From contig NZ_NULG01000008.1 in assembly GCF_002577195.1 (NCBI RefSeq), positions 12,116-56,164 of the forward strand: 44,049 nt of DNA, given 5' to 3'. The notes beneath the pieces were generated by a model that worked only from the letters and a program-made list of their open reading frames with translations, searched no databases and had not been told where the DNA came from. Below, piece by piece: positions 9,969-17,354 of the stretch. A program made the translations under genes and the position numbers. Positions within the stretch are counted from its first letter, which is position 1. Each line of letters begins with the position of its first letter. Source of the stretch: Bacillus sp. AFS041924. Its GTDB lineage: Bacteria > Bacillota > Bacilli > Bacillales > Bacillaceae_G.

Positions 9969-10001
9969 AACCTCGTACCATACTAAATATAATACGAGGT
10001 T
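9969..10001 (-). terminator. Rho-independent terminator after cwlO-like gene
   Basis: AACCTCGTA and TACGAGGTT form a perfect 9-bp stem, followed by TTTT on the minus strand, 10 bp past the stop codon. Confidence 0.85.
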
Positions 10002-10010
10002 AATAAACTA

Positions 10011-11213
10011 TTAGAATTTTCCATAGCCTAAGAAGTGAGAACGAACCCAGCTATTGCTTAAGCTGATTACGCCAATTCCCTTACTTCCAGCATGTACCAT
10101 TTTATTTCCACCAATGTAAATACCCATATGTGAAGGACCATTAATATAAGTATTTTGTAAGAATACTAGGTCACCAGGTTGTGGAGAACTGATTTTTGTA
10201 GCTCTACTCCAATATGTTTTTACATTTCCACGAGAGATGCCATATCCATTATGTGAATAGACATACCAAATGAATCCACTGCAATCAAATCCGCTTGGAG
10301 AAGTTCCACCAAATACGTAAGGAACACCTTGGTATTTCATAGCAAAATCTACAATTGAATTTCCAGTTGCGGCTGGGCCATCATTATTTGATCCTGGATT
10401 AGATCCAGAATTTGAATCTGATTTTGAATCAGAGTTTGAACGTGAGCTAGAATTTGAAGTAGATTTTGCAGCAGTGCTGTTATCACTACTATCATCTTCT
10501 TCATCATCACTAGATAAAGCTGCTAGTTCAAGAGATTGTTGCTCAAGACGTTTTACTCTCTCATCTTCTTTTGCATTTTCAAGCTCTTTAACAGCTAACT
10601 TTAAGTTAGCTTCTGCAGTATCTAATGACTTTTGTTTTTCAGCTTGTGATTTAGAAAGTTCACTTTGTTGAGCAACTAAATCTTCTTTAGCCGTAACTAA
10701 AGATTCTTTCTTTTGATCAACTAATTGTTTTTCTTTCTCTACTTCTGCTTGTTCAGATTTTTGTTCTTTAATAATATTTTCATCAGCTTCAAAAAGTGTT
10801 GAAATTGAGTTTACACGATTAAAGAAATCCACGATACTATCTGAATTAAATAATACGTCAGTTACTAAATTAACTTTTGGTTGCTTTTGCATTGCAACTA
10901 AACGATCCTCAAGTAATTGATTACGTTTTTCAATTCTACCTTGTAAATATGTAATTCTCGCCTTTTTATCTTTAATAATATCTTCTGTTTCAGCGATTTC
11001 TGCTTTTTTTGCTTCTATATTATTCTTAGTTGTTTTAATTTGTTTATCTAATTTTTCTACTTGGCTGCTTAATTCTTTAAATTGTGATTGGAACTTATCT
11101 ACTTCAGCTTGCTTTTTTTCTACTTTGCTATCAGCTAATACTGAAGCATTTGGCGCTAATGATAATACTATTGTACTTGCAACAGCCAGCGCTGCTAGTT
11201 TTTTTCTTAACAT
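10011..11213 (-). CDS. cwlO: Secreted coiled-coil NlpC/P60 D,L-endopeptidase (CwlO-like)
   Basis: This is a wall hydrolase that would cut D-Glu-DAP peptide bonds to allow cell elongation. A signal peptide (MLRKKLAALAVASTIVLSLA, cleavage after VLA near residue 27) leads into a long coiled coil (about 30-225, the PcsB/CwlO-type N-terminal region). Next come an acidic, then Ser/Asn-rich linker (about 230-280) and a C-terminal NlpC/P60 domain with catalytic Cys in FDCSGF and His in SHMGIYIGG. AGAGGAG stands upstream of the ATG at 11213. B. subtilis CwlO is activated by FtsEX through the coiled coil and by WalR; a WalR-box candidate lies upstream here. The symbol is given by architecture. Confidence 0.85.
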   Translation of the reverse strand: MLRKKLAALAVASTIVLSLAPNASVLADSKVEKKQAEVDKFQSQFKELSSQVEKLDKQIKTTKNNIEAKKAEIAETEDIIKDKKARITYLQGRIEKRNQLLEDRLVAMQKQPKVNLVTDVLFNSDSIVDFFNRVNSISTLFEADENIIKEQKSEQAEVEKEKQLVDQKKESLVTAKEDLVAQQSELSKSQAEKQKSLDTAEANLKLAVKELENAKEDERVKRLEQQSLELAALSSDDEEDDSSDNSTAAKSTSNSSSRSNSDSKSDSNSGSNPGSNNDGPAATGNSIVDFAMKYQGVPYVFGGTSPSGFDCSGFIWYVYSHNGYGISRGNVKTYWSRATKISSPQPGDLVFLQNTYINGPSHMGIYIGGNKMVHAGSKGIGVISLSNSWVRSHFLGYGKF

Positions 11214-11280
11214 TTCAGCGTTCTCCTCTCGCTAATCTACGTATGTATTTATACCATAGATTCACGAAGTAAGTCGCAAT

Positions 11281-11297
11281 TGTTACAATATTGTAAT
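11281..11297 (+). promoter_or_regulatory. WalR-box candidate upstream of cwlO-like gene
   Basis: TGTTAC-AATAT-TGTAAT exactly fits the published WalR (YycF) consensus TGTWAH-N5-TGTWAH. It lies 68-84 bp before the start codon, just upstream of an extended -10 on the minus strand (TGGTATAAA; TATAAA at 11248-11253) that lacks a good -35. That position fits activation. The box reads on the strand opposite the gene. Confidence 0.55.
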
Positions 11298-11360
11298 ATA
11301 AATGATAAATATGTCTTTATATGTCGATAAATTATCATGTTTTATTAAGGAAATCGAAAT

Positions 11361-11391
11361 AAAACACTCCTATTTTTTATAGAAGTGTTTT
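11361..11391 (-). terminator. Rho-independent terminator after lysA
   Basis: AAAACACTTCTA pairs with TAGGAGTGTTTT (minus strand, one mismatch). The following T-tract is short (TTTTATTT), so strength is moderate. Confidence 0.75.
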
Positions 11392-11409
11392 AACTGTAAT
11401 TCTTGTAAA

Positions 11410-12732
11410 TTATCTAGTAGAAGAGTTTTCAATGTAAACTCTGTCGTTTCTAACTAAATCTTCATATGTTTCTCGACGAACTACTTCTCTTGAAACACCA
11501 TCTTTAACAAAGACTACCGCCGGGCGACGAATACGGTTATAGTTATTAGCCATTGAATAGCCATAAGCACCTGTACATGATACAGCTAATAAATCATTAC
11601 TTTCTACAACAGGTAATTTACAATCCCAAATTAACATGTCTCCACTTTCACAGCATTTACCTGCGATTGATACAACTTCTTTATTCTCATCACTTGCTCG
11701 ATTTGCAAGCATTGCTTCATATTTTGATCCGTACAGTGCCGGACGAATATTATCAGTCATTCCCCCATCAACAGATACATATTTACGAATTGAAGGAAGA
11801 TTTTTTGTTGAACCAATCGTATAAAGTGTTGTTCCAGCCTCTCCAACAATACTACGGCCAGGCTCTAACCATAATTCCGGTAGTTTGTAATCTAGCTCTT
11901 CACATTGTTGTTTTATAATAGAAGTAATTTTATCGATATGTGTGGCAACAGCTAAAGGTTCGTCCTCTGAAGTATATCGAATTCCGAAGCCTCCACCTAC
12001 GTTTAATATTTCAGCTGTATAGCCTAAATCATTTTTTAGTCCATTTAAAAAGCTCATTAAAACATTGATTGCATGAACGAATCCATCTGGCTCAAAAATT
12101 TGTGATCCTATATGTGAATGTATTCCTAATAATTTAAGGTTGTTTGAATTTAATGAAACTTCAACTGCTTCATTAGCTTGCCCAGACATGATGTCGAATC
12201 CAAATTTAGAATCTTCTTGCCCTGTCATCACATATTCATGTGTATGTGCTTCTACACCTGGTGTAACACGTAATAAAATTGAAACCTCTTCATCTCGTTG
12301 CTCAGCTAATGCCTGTAATACTTCTAATTCAAAGAAGTTATCTACTACAAAACAACCAATTTTTGCATTTAAAGCTTCCTCAATTTCTTCGATTGTTTTG
12401 TTGTTCCCATGGAAGTGTATTTTCTCAGCTGGATAACCTGCTTGCAAGGCTGTATATAACTCTCCACCAGATACAACATCTAAACATAATCCTTCTCTTT
12501 CTATTAAACGGGCTTGTTCAACACATAAGAACGCTTTACTAGCATAAGCAACTTGATATTTCATTCCAGTTTCTTTTAAAGCTTCATGAAATTCCCTACA
12601 TTTTGATTCGATTAATGCTTCGTCATAAATGTATAGAGGCGTCCCATACTTTTGGGCTAATTCTACTGTGTCACAACCTCCGATTTCCAGATGTCCTTCA
12701 TTATTAATTCGGCTATTACCATGTAAATACAT
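11410..12732 (-). CDS. lysA: Diaminopimelate decarboxylase LysA
   Basis: LysA is the PLP enzyme that decarboxylates meso-diaminopimelate to L-lysine, the last step of lysine synthesis. The 440-aa protein has PLP lysine K66 in VAYASKAF, LDVVSGGELYTAL, HGNNK, GIHSHIGSQI, the phosphate-binding LNVGGGFGIRY, EPGRSIVGEAG, and the substrate-side CCESGDML and GAYGYSMANNYN. The ATG at 12732 follows AAGGGAG. In B. subtilis lysA sits beside spoVA; here it stands alone with its own promoter, lysine riboswitch and terminator. Confidence 0.97.
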   Translation of the reverse strand: MYLHGNSRINNEGHLEIGGCDTVELAQKYGTPLYIYDEALIESKCREFHEALKETGMKYQVAYASKAFLCVEQARLIEREGLCLDVVSGGELYTALQAGYPAEKIHFHGNNKTIEEIEEALNAKIGCFVVDNFFELEVLQALAEQRDEEVSILLRVTPGVEAHTHEYVMTGQEDSKFGFDIMSGQANEAVEVSLNSNNLKLLGIHSHIGSQIFEPDGFVHAINVLMSFLNGLKNDLGYTAEILNVGGGFGIRYTSEDEPLAVATHIDKITSIIKQQCEELDYKLPELWLEPGRSIVGEAGTTLYTIGSTKNLPSIRKYVSVDGGMTDNIRPALYGSKYEAMLANRASDENKEVVSIAGKCCESGDMLIWDCKLPVVESNDLLAVSCTGAYGYSMANNYNRIRRPAVVFVKDGVSREVVRRETYEDLVRNDRVYIENSSTR

Positions 12733-12806
12733 TCGTTTTCTCCCTTCAAACCTAAATGTAAGATCATTCTAAGAAGCTTCCTTCAATGTATTAGTGTATT
12801 AAAAAA

Positions 12807-12833
12807 GACACATGAAGGATATGTTCATGTGCC
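12807..12833 (-). terminator. Riboswitch-controlled terminator in lysA leader
   Basis: GGCACATGAA pairs with TTCATGTGTC, then TTTTTT on the minus strand, between the aptamer and lysA. It is the expected OFF-state structure when lysine is bound. Confidence 0.88.
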
Positions 12834-12864
12834 TATCACCTTTAAAAAAGGAATTAGCCAATCA

Positions 12865-13045
12865 CATCTCTTCAATAGCTCTTCACAAACACATGTGACA
12901 GTACCACATTTATTAAATGTAGTCCCAGAAATAAAATGTGTGGCAATTTATTTCTTCGGCATAGGATCCTTTCTCATTTCGTCTTAGAACCCACAGTTCT
13001 CTTAAATGATACTCATATACAATGCAACCTCTACGAATAGACTGT
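12865..13045 (-). promoter_or_regulatory. Lysine riboswitch (L box) controlling lysA
   Basis: On the minus strand the conserved L-box blocks appear in order: GTAGAGGTTGC (5' end, 13034-13024), GAGTA, GCCGAAG, AATAAATGT, ACTGTCA, and the closing AGAGCTATTG (12882-12873). Spacing and order match the lysine aptamer known from B. subtilis lysC. A terminator and then lysA follow, so lysine should cause premature termination. Confidence 0.9.
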
Positions 13046-13065
13046 TATTTTTTATATTAGTCTAT

Positions 13066-13094
13066 GTATAACACAGTCTAAAAATAGATGTCAA
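13066..13094 (-). promoter_or_regulatory. lysA promoter
   Basis: A perfect TTGACA (13089-13094) and TTATAC (13066-13071) are 17 bp apart on the minus strand, about 20 bp before the first aptamer helix. The lysA leader is therefore roughly 330 nt. Confidence 0.7.
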
Positions 13095-13209
13095 ACCATT
13101 TTTGAAAATATTTGTCGATTTATATTTACTTCCATACACAGCTTTTCCTTTTCAAAATAGTATCTATACTATAGAATATGTTTGATATGAGAGAAAAGGT
13201 GATTTAAAA

Positions 13210-13263
13210 ATGAAAAATCATTTCAATAAAAATAAATCAAATAGAAAAAAAACAAACCACTAA
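13210..13263 (+). CDS. Tiny basic ORF (17 aa) with own SD and terminator
   Basis: The frame encodes MKNHFNKNKSNRKKTNH and stops at 13261-13263. AAAAGGTGA lies seven bases before its ATG. A strong terminator starts inside the last codons, and a TTTTCA-N17-TAGAAT promoter candidate precedes it with a dyad ATAGTA-N4-TACTAT in the spacer. Whether the peptide matters, or the unit is a leader or small RNA ahead of the cation exporter gene, cannot be told. I do not recognise a family. Confidence 0.4.
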   Translation: MKNHFNKNKSNRKKTNH

Positions 13264-13280
13264 CAAACTGTTAGTGGTTT
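13254..13280 (+). terminator. Strong terminator between tiny ORF and CDF gene
   Basis: AAACCACTAAC and GTTAGTGGTTT form a perfect 11-bp stem with a 5-nt loop, followed by TTCTTTTTT. It overlaps the tiny ORF's stop codon and lies 67 bp upstream of the CDF start, so it may act as an attenuator. Confidence 0.9.
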
Positions 13281-13347
13281 TTCTTTTTTGTTGCCTTATT
13301 ACAAAACTCTTAACTTAAGTAGAAAAAATTGGACAGGGGTGAATAGA

Positions 13348-14259
13348 TTGCGTTCAAGCAAAATAGCAGTACTTTCAATATGCAGTAACACATTCATCGT
13401 TTTATTAAAATTAATAGTTGGAATCTTTACCGGTTCAGTAGCTATCATCTCCGAAGCAATCCATTCTTTACTGGACTTAGTTGCTTCAGTAATTGCATTT
13501 TTCTCTATAAAAATTTCAAACAGACCACCTGATGAGGACCATCCGTATGGTCATGGCAAGTTTGAAAATATCTCTGGTACGGTCGAAACAATCTTAATTT
13601 TTGTAGCTGGTATATGGATTATCTTTGAATCCGTTGAAAAACTTCTTCATCCTACTCCAATTAAGTTACCAATGATTGGTGTAGTCGTCATGTTAGTTGG
13701 AGCGTTAATCAATTGGCGAGTAGGAAAAATCGTTCAAAAAGTAGGAAAGGATACTCATTCTGTTGCAATGCAATCAAATGCTTTACATTTATTAACAGAC
13801 GTCTATTCATCACTAGGAGTCGCAGTTAGTTTAGTTTTAGTAAGTCTTACTGGTTGGGGATTTCTTGATGCTTTGATCGGAATTGGAATTGCCATTTATA
13901 TAATGAAGGAATCGATTGAACTAGGTCGTAAATCGTTCACCCCTCTACTTGATACAGGACTATCTCCTGATGAGTTAAAACAAATTGAAAATGTATTATA
14001 TTCTTTTAAATCTCAATTTATAGAGTATCATGACTTGCGCACGAGACGTTCGGGTGCCGAAGAGCATATTGATTTCCATTTAGTATTACCATCACACATG
14101 AGCATTGAAGAAGCCCACTTATTATGTGACAAAATTGAAGATGAAATAAAAAAAGTTTTAGTAGAACCTAAAATATTAATTCACGTCGAGCCCGAAAATG
14201 AGAGAATACAAAAACTTGATATCTTAAATGCAGGATCAAGAAAAATGCAGAAATTGTAG
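13348..14259 (+). CDS. Cation diffusion facilitator (CDF) metal exporter
   Basis: CDF proteins export divalent metals (Zn, Mn, Fe or Co) in exchange for protons. The 303-aa protein has six membrane helices. The metal-site pairs are HSLLD in TM2 (EAIHSLLDL) and HLLTD in TM5 (NALHLLTDVYSS), the family HPYGHGKFEN loop follows TM2, and a C-terminal cytosolic domain (about 210-300) is present. The chosen start is the TTG at 13348, read MRSSKIAVLSICSN, because AGGGGTGA lies five bases upstream. The longer frame from 13288 begins in the terminator T-tract of the preceding unit. Metal specificity cannot be assigned. Confidence 0.9.
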   Translation: MRSSKIAVLSICSNTFIVLLKLIVGIFTGSVAIISEAIHSLLDLVASVIAFFSIKISNRPPDEDHPYGHGKFENISGTVETILIFVAGIWIIFESVEKLLHPTPIKLPMIGVVVMLVGALINWRVGKIVQKVGKDTHSVAMQSNALHLLTDVYSSLGVAVSLVLVSLTGWGFLDALIGIGIAIYIMKESIELGRKSFTPLLDTGLSPDELKQIENVLYSFKSQFIEYHDLRTRRSGAEEHIDFHLVLPSHMSIEEAHLLCDKIEDEIKKVLVEPKILIHVEPENERIQKLDILNAGSRKMQKL

Positions 14260-14296
14260 GAATTTGAAATTCATTAATGGTACAGATAAATTAATA

Positions 14297-14322
14297 AAAC
14301 CACAAGGAATTCCTTGTGGTTT
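14297..14322. terminator. Bidirectional terminator between CDF gene and next gene
   Basis: A 26-bp perfect palindrome (AAACCACAAGGAA and complement) lies between two convergent genes and can serve both. Confidence 0.85.
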
Positions 14323-14338
14323 ATCTTCATATTACTAA

Positions 14339-14995
14339 TTAAATAATAATTTCATCAGAGGATTGTTCTGAATCGTCCCCTTTTAATTTTTGAGCTCTCA
14401 TTGTAACAATTGCATAGCCAATCGCCATGATGATACCAAATACATATCCTCCCACTGTAAATATAATTGTACGTGAGTAATACGCTTTTAAACCATACGT
14501 ATCAACCATCCACCATTGCCCAATAGCAAATACGATATCTTTAACAATCCACGCAATAAACAAATATTGAAACACTTTAAATAGTGATGGTTGTTTATAT
14601 AACTTCTTACTTTCTTCACGATCTTGCCCCTGAATTGCAGCAATATCAATCATAAAATAATATGGTAATGGTTTTTTTAAGGCCAATAAAATTAAAAATA
14701 CTCCGACAAGAGCAAAGTGATAATACACATTATACACAATTAAGTTTTTAGCAGAACCTAGTGCTAACAAATCAACCACGGTGCTAACAGTTAATGTTGA
14801 GATGATAAAAATACCAGTTACATTAAACTGTTTTGTATACCAGAAACGAAATAAAGTATATAAAATCCCTGGAACCGTCGGAAGGAGCATTGCCCAATAA
14901 TCGCTAAAATAATGCTGTAAAACTTTATATAAAACAAGTGGAAATACTAAATACAAAATTAGATCGTAAATAATTAAATTACTTTCTTTCTTCAT
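14339..14995 (-). CDS. Multi-pass membrane protein, VC0807-like family
   Basis: The 218-aa protein has about six hydrophobic segments in three pairs, with a polar loop after PLPYYFMIDIAAIQGQDREESKK and an acidic C-terminal tail (KGDDSEQSSDEIII). The pattern and length resemble the uncharacterised VC0807 family found in bacilli; this is recognition by pattern, not a search. The ATG at 14995 follows a GAGG-type site. It stands alone, convergent with the CDF gene. No function can be given. Confidence 0.65.
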   Translation of the reverse strand: MKKESNLIIYDLILYLVFPLVLYKVLQHYFSDYWAMLLPTVPGILYTLFRFWYTKQFNVTGIFIISTLTVSTVVDLLALGSAKNLIVYNVYYHFALVGVFLILLALKKPLPYYFMIDIAAIQGQDREESKKLYKQPSLFKVFQYLFIAWIVKDIVFAIGQWWMVDTYGLKAYYSRTIIFTVGGYVFGIIMAIGYAIVTMRAQKLKGDDSEQSSDEIII

Positions 14996-15162
14996 AATAT
15001 ATAACCTCGTTCTTTTTAGGCATTTTTCGTAATATTTTTGAGTTTTTCTATTCTACAAAAAAACAAAGATCAATTAGAAAAGAGCCATATTTTATTTTGA
15101 ATTACCATAATTTTCAATCATTCAAATCAGCAGATGGTTAAACTTGATTATAACAAAAAAAC

Positions 15163-15182
15163 CTAGGAGCATAAACTCCTAG
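15163..15182 (-). terminator. Rho-independent terminator after DinB-like gene
   Basis: CTAGGAG and CTCCTAG pair across a 6-nt loop, followed by GTTTTTTTG on the minus strand, 45 bp past the stop codon. Confidence 0.82.
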
Positions 15183-15226
15183 ATTTAGTACGTGGACAAA
15201 AGATCAAAAAAAAAGCTTTATTTTCT

Positions 15227-15694
15227 CTATTTGCCAAGTGATCTTTTTAAACCATTTATTAGTCCTGTATGTAATCCTTCATGGAAAATATTAAAGCTAA
15301 TCATATCTCGAACAGTCTTGATTTCAAAACTACCTAGTTTCATTTCTTTTGGAATGACTTCATCTAAACGACCTTCATATGTAGAAATTACTTGTTCAAC
15401 TTGCTGTTCTAATAATGTAATGATTTCCTCGTAAGCTGGTGGCTCCTCTTGCCAGTCACTTGGTTTAGTCCCACCTTTGAAAAAATCAATGAAGTCCTTA
15501 GAAAGTTGGCCAGTTTCACCAGTATTAGTATAAAGTAATTGCTCGTATGCCCCTAAGACATGACCAGCATTCCAACGAATATTATTATTGAATCCTGCTG
15601 GAATTACATCCACAACTTCCTTTGAAATTGAGCTAAGTGCTCTCAATGTGTAAGCTCTAGTAAACCTGAGCTGCTCAAAAATCGCTTCTGCCAT
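15227..15694 (-). CDS. DinB-like (DinB/YfiT superfamily) metal-binding protein
   Basis: The 155-aa protein has the four-helix DinB fold pattern with the three expected metal histidines: one in IRWNAGHVLG (after helix 2) and two in FNIFHEGLHTGLI (HxxxH) near the end. Members are often thiol-dependent transferases or have no known role; despite the name they are unrelated to DNA polymerase IV. GGAGGG precedes the ATG at 15694. It is a single-gene unit with its own terminator. The thiol partner and substrate cannot be inferred. Confidence 0.82.
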   Translation of the reverse strand: MAEAIFEQLRFTRAYTLRALSSISKEVVDVIPAGFNNNIRWNAGHVLGAYEQLLYTNTGETGQLSKDFIDFFKGGTKPSDWQEEPPAYEEIITLLEQQVEQVISTYEGRLDEVIPKEMKLGSFEIKTVRDMISFNIFHEGLHTGLINGLKRSLGK

Positions 15695-15800
15695 CTCGAT
15701 CCCTCCATTTTGATTATTATTAATCTTATCGTATCACGAATGAGGGATATTTTTCATGAAAAAGTTGATAGTCCCATATTTGAGCTGGTCATACCAGTGT

Positions 15801-15902
15801 TAAGGTCTGTTTTGGCGATAATTAGGCGTGTTCTACAATATTTAAGCCTACTTTAGCAATAATTAAGCCAGTTCTACCATTATTTAAGCCGTGTTAACAA
15901 AG
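15801..15902. repeat. Degenerate tandem repeat array A, unit about 21 bp
   Basis: Five units begin near 15801, 15823, 15843, 15864 and 15885, each starting TAAGCC or a variant and ending in an ATAAT or TATT motif. Units are 20-22 bp. The array lies between the DinB-like gene and a broken insertion sequence and has no open frame. Confidence 0.6.
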
Positions 15903-15974
15903 TGTTCGTGCTTTTTGATTTTAATTCTACTATATTTTCAGCTCACAGAAGTCGTCTTATATAAGACAGACCGC

Positions 15975-16079
15975 TTTATGAACAAAAAATAGAGTTTTAT
16001 GAACTAAACTCCGTAGTTTATGAACTAAATACCCTACTTTATGCACAAAGTTCACAGCTTTATGAACAAAGTACATATT
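15975..16079. repeat. Tandem repeat array B, exact 21-bp period
   Basis: Five units start at 15975, 15996, 16017, 16038 and 16059, each opening TTTATGAAC (one TTTATGCAC) followed by a variable half. The spacing is exactly 21 bp throughout. The last unit encodes the altered C-terminus of the neighbouring tnpA remnant. A 14-bp palindrome GTCTTATATAAGAC lies just before the array (about 15953-15966). Confidence 0.7.
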
Positions 16080-16574
16080 TTGTTCGTATTTTCCATCTCC
16101 AAAACTACTGCCTTTTTTACTGGCTCACCCGTAAACGGATCAATAAATTCTTTCATACTTAATTGATCTCCTGCTAAATCATCTTGTAGTTGATTCCTTA
16201 TGTATTCTGAAATTACTTTTTTATTTCGGCCTACTGTATCTACATAATATCCTCTACACCAAAATTGTCGATTCCCATATTTATATTTCAAATTTGCGTG
16301 ACGATCAAAAATCATTAATGAATTTTTACCTTTTAAATATCCCATAAATTGTGAAACGCCCATTTTAGGTGGAATACTTACCAACATATGTATGTGGTCT
16401 ACACATGCCTCAGCTTCAATAATTTCTACTCCTTTATACTCGTAATAGTTTCCTTAAAATCTGACCAATTTCTCTTTTTAATTTTCCATAGATCACTTGT
16501 CTTCTGTATCTTGGTGCAAAGACTATGTGATATTTACAATTCCATTTACTGTGTGCTAGGCTATTATTATCCAT
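16052..16574 (-). pseudogene. tnpA: IS200/IS605-type TnpA transposase, frameshifted
   Basis: TnpA of this family is a Y1 (HUH) single-strand transposase. From the ATG at 16574 (AAGGAGG ten bases upstream) the frame reads MDNNSLAHSKWNCKYHIVFAP, then breaks near 16441-16450 where one extra base disrupts the expected RKLxEYKG segment. The second frame continues through the HUH histidines (CVDHIHMLVSIPPKMG), FWCRGYYVDTVG and the catalytic tyrosine region (EYIRNQL) to DPFTGEPVKK. The last residues (TNKICTLFIKL) come from the adjoining 21-bp repeat rather than the usual C-terminus. So the gene is broken twice, and no tnpB is present. Confidence 0.9.
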
Positions 16575-16584
16575 GGATAATATT

Positions 16585-16639
16585 CCTCCTTGATTAATTA
16601 AATTTGGTTGGCCGACCGGGTTTAATTATATCAAGGAGG
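16585..16639 (-). promoter_or_regulatory. RBS-sequestering hairpin in tnpA leader
   Basis: CCTCCTTGATTAATTAAA (16585-16602) is complementary to 16621-16639 with one bulged base, so the tnpA SD (AAGGAGG) would be paired in the mRNA. An inner GGTCGGCCAACC hairpin sits in the loop. Translation repression by an RBS-occluding stem is known for IS200. Confidence 0.7.
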
Positions 16640-16713
16640 TTTTATTTTGTTCAAAGCTAAAAGCTTTTTAGAACCACCGGCCTAGCCGGTGGTTTTCGTT
16701 ATACAACAAAAAA

Positions 16714-16738
16714 GAAGGCCTCAATAGATAAGGCCATC
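16714..16738 (-). terminator. Terminator downstream of doxX
   Basis: GATGGCCTT pairs with GAGGCCTTC (minus strand, imperfect), followed by TTTTTTG. It lies about 55 bp past the DoxX stop. Confidence 0.6.
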
Positions 16739-16793
16739 TTTAAGTGTCTATAAAAACCAATAATTTACATATTAAAACTAATAAAATACGAGT

Positions 16794-17180
16794 CTAGAAT
16801 AAAACCATTGATCCTGGCCCTGTCAATAATAAACCTACTGCTGCTGCTATAATTAATAGATTAAATTCAAATCCGTTTGAACTATTCCAGAATCCATTTT
16901 TTATGTGAACCTTTATGACGGCTACTGCCATAACTAATATAATCAACCATGCTCCGATTTCTGTATATACACCTGCCGCTACAAATAATCCACCTACAAT
17001 TTCTGCTGCTCCTGTTATAAAAGCAAAAAATGCACCAGGTTTGATGCCAATCGACTCTAACCATTGTCCAGTTCCTTTAATACCATAACCACCAAACCAA
17101 CCAAATACTTTTTGTACCCCATGAGCTAATAAAATAATTCCTAAAACAAGTCTAATAATTAATAAACCTTCATCAAGCAT
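16794..17180 (-). CDS. DoxX family membrane protein
   Basis: The 128-aa protein has four hydrophobic helices and the DoxX N-terminal pattern GLLIIRLVLGIILLAHGVQKVFGWFGGYG, followed by LESIGIKPGAFFAFITGAAEIVGGLFVAAG. DoxX-like proteins are small inner-membrane proteins linked to thiol or oxidative stress and quinone chemistry, but most have no proven role. The ATG at 17180 follows GAGGTGGAG. It is a single gene, divergent from a VTT-domain gene. Confidence 0.88.
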   Translation of the reverse strand: MLDEGLLIIRLVLGIILLAHGVQKVFGWFGGYGIKGTGQWLESIGIKPGAFFAFITGAAEIVGGLFVAAGVYTEIGAWLIILVMAVAVIKVHIKNGFWNSSNGFEFNLLIIAAAVGLLLTGPGSMVLF

Positions 17181-17354
17181 ATCTCCACCTCAATTCTCTT
17201 TGATTTGAGATATTCAGTGCTTATTAATTTTTATTCTTTTTTTGACATGATTATGACCTTTATTATTAATTTTTAAAAATGAATCAGTTTTCTTATCTAT
17301 GAGGAATAGAATACTATAACAGAAGATTTCTAACTTAAAAGGAGAGCAGAGATC

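Larger units (their letters stand above)
16052..16700 (-). mobile_element. Remnant IS200/IS605-family insertion sequence
   Basis: The element carries only tnpA. Its 5' side retains a subterminal palindrome (16672-16681 AACCACCGGC with 16685-16694 GCCGGTGGTT, loop CTA or TAG), the kind of hairpin TnpA recognises at the left end. On the tnpA 3' side the sequence passes straight into 21-bp repeats and no matching right-end hairpin was seen. The exact ends are not known. Confidence 0.75.

Noticed and set aside
15801-16079. CRISPR array
   Set aside because: The units are contiguous 21-bp degenerate repeats with no spacers of CRISPR size and no cas genes nearby.
16388-16597. Plus-strand open frame antisense to tnpA
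   Set aside because: It is a shadow of the frameshifted transposase reading frame, with no SD and no recognisable product.
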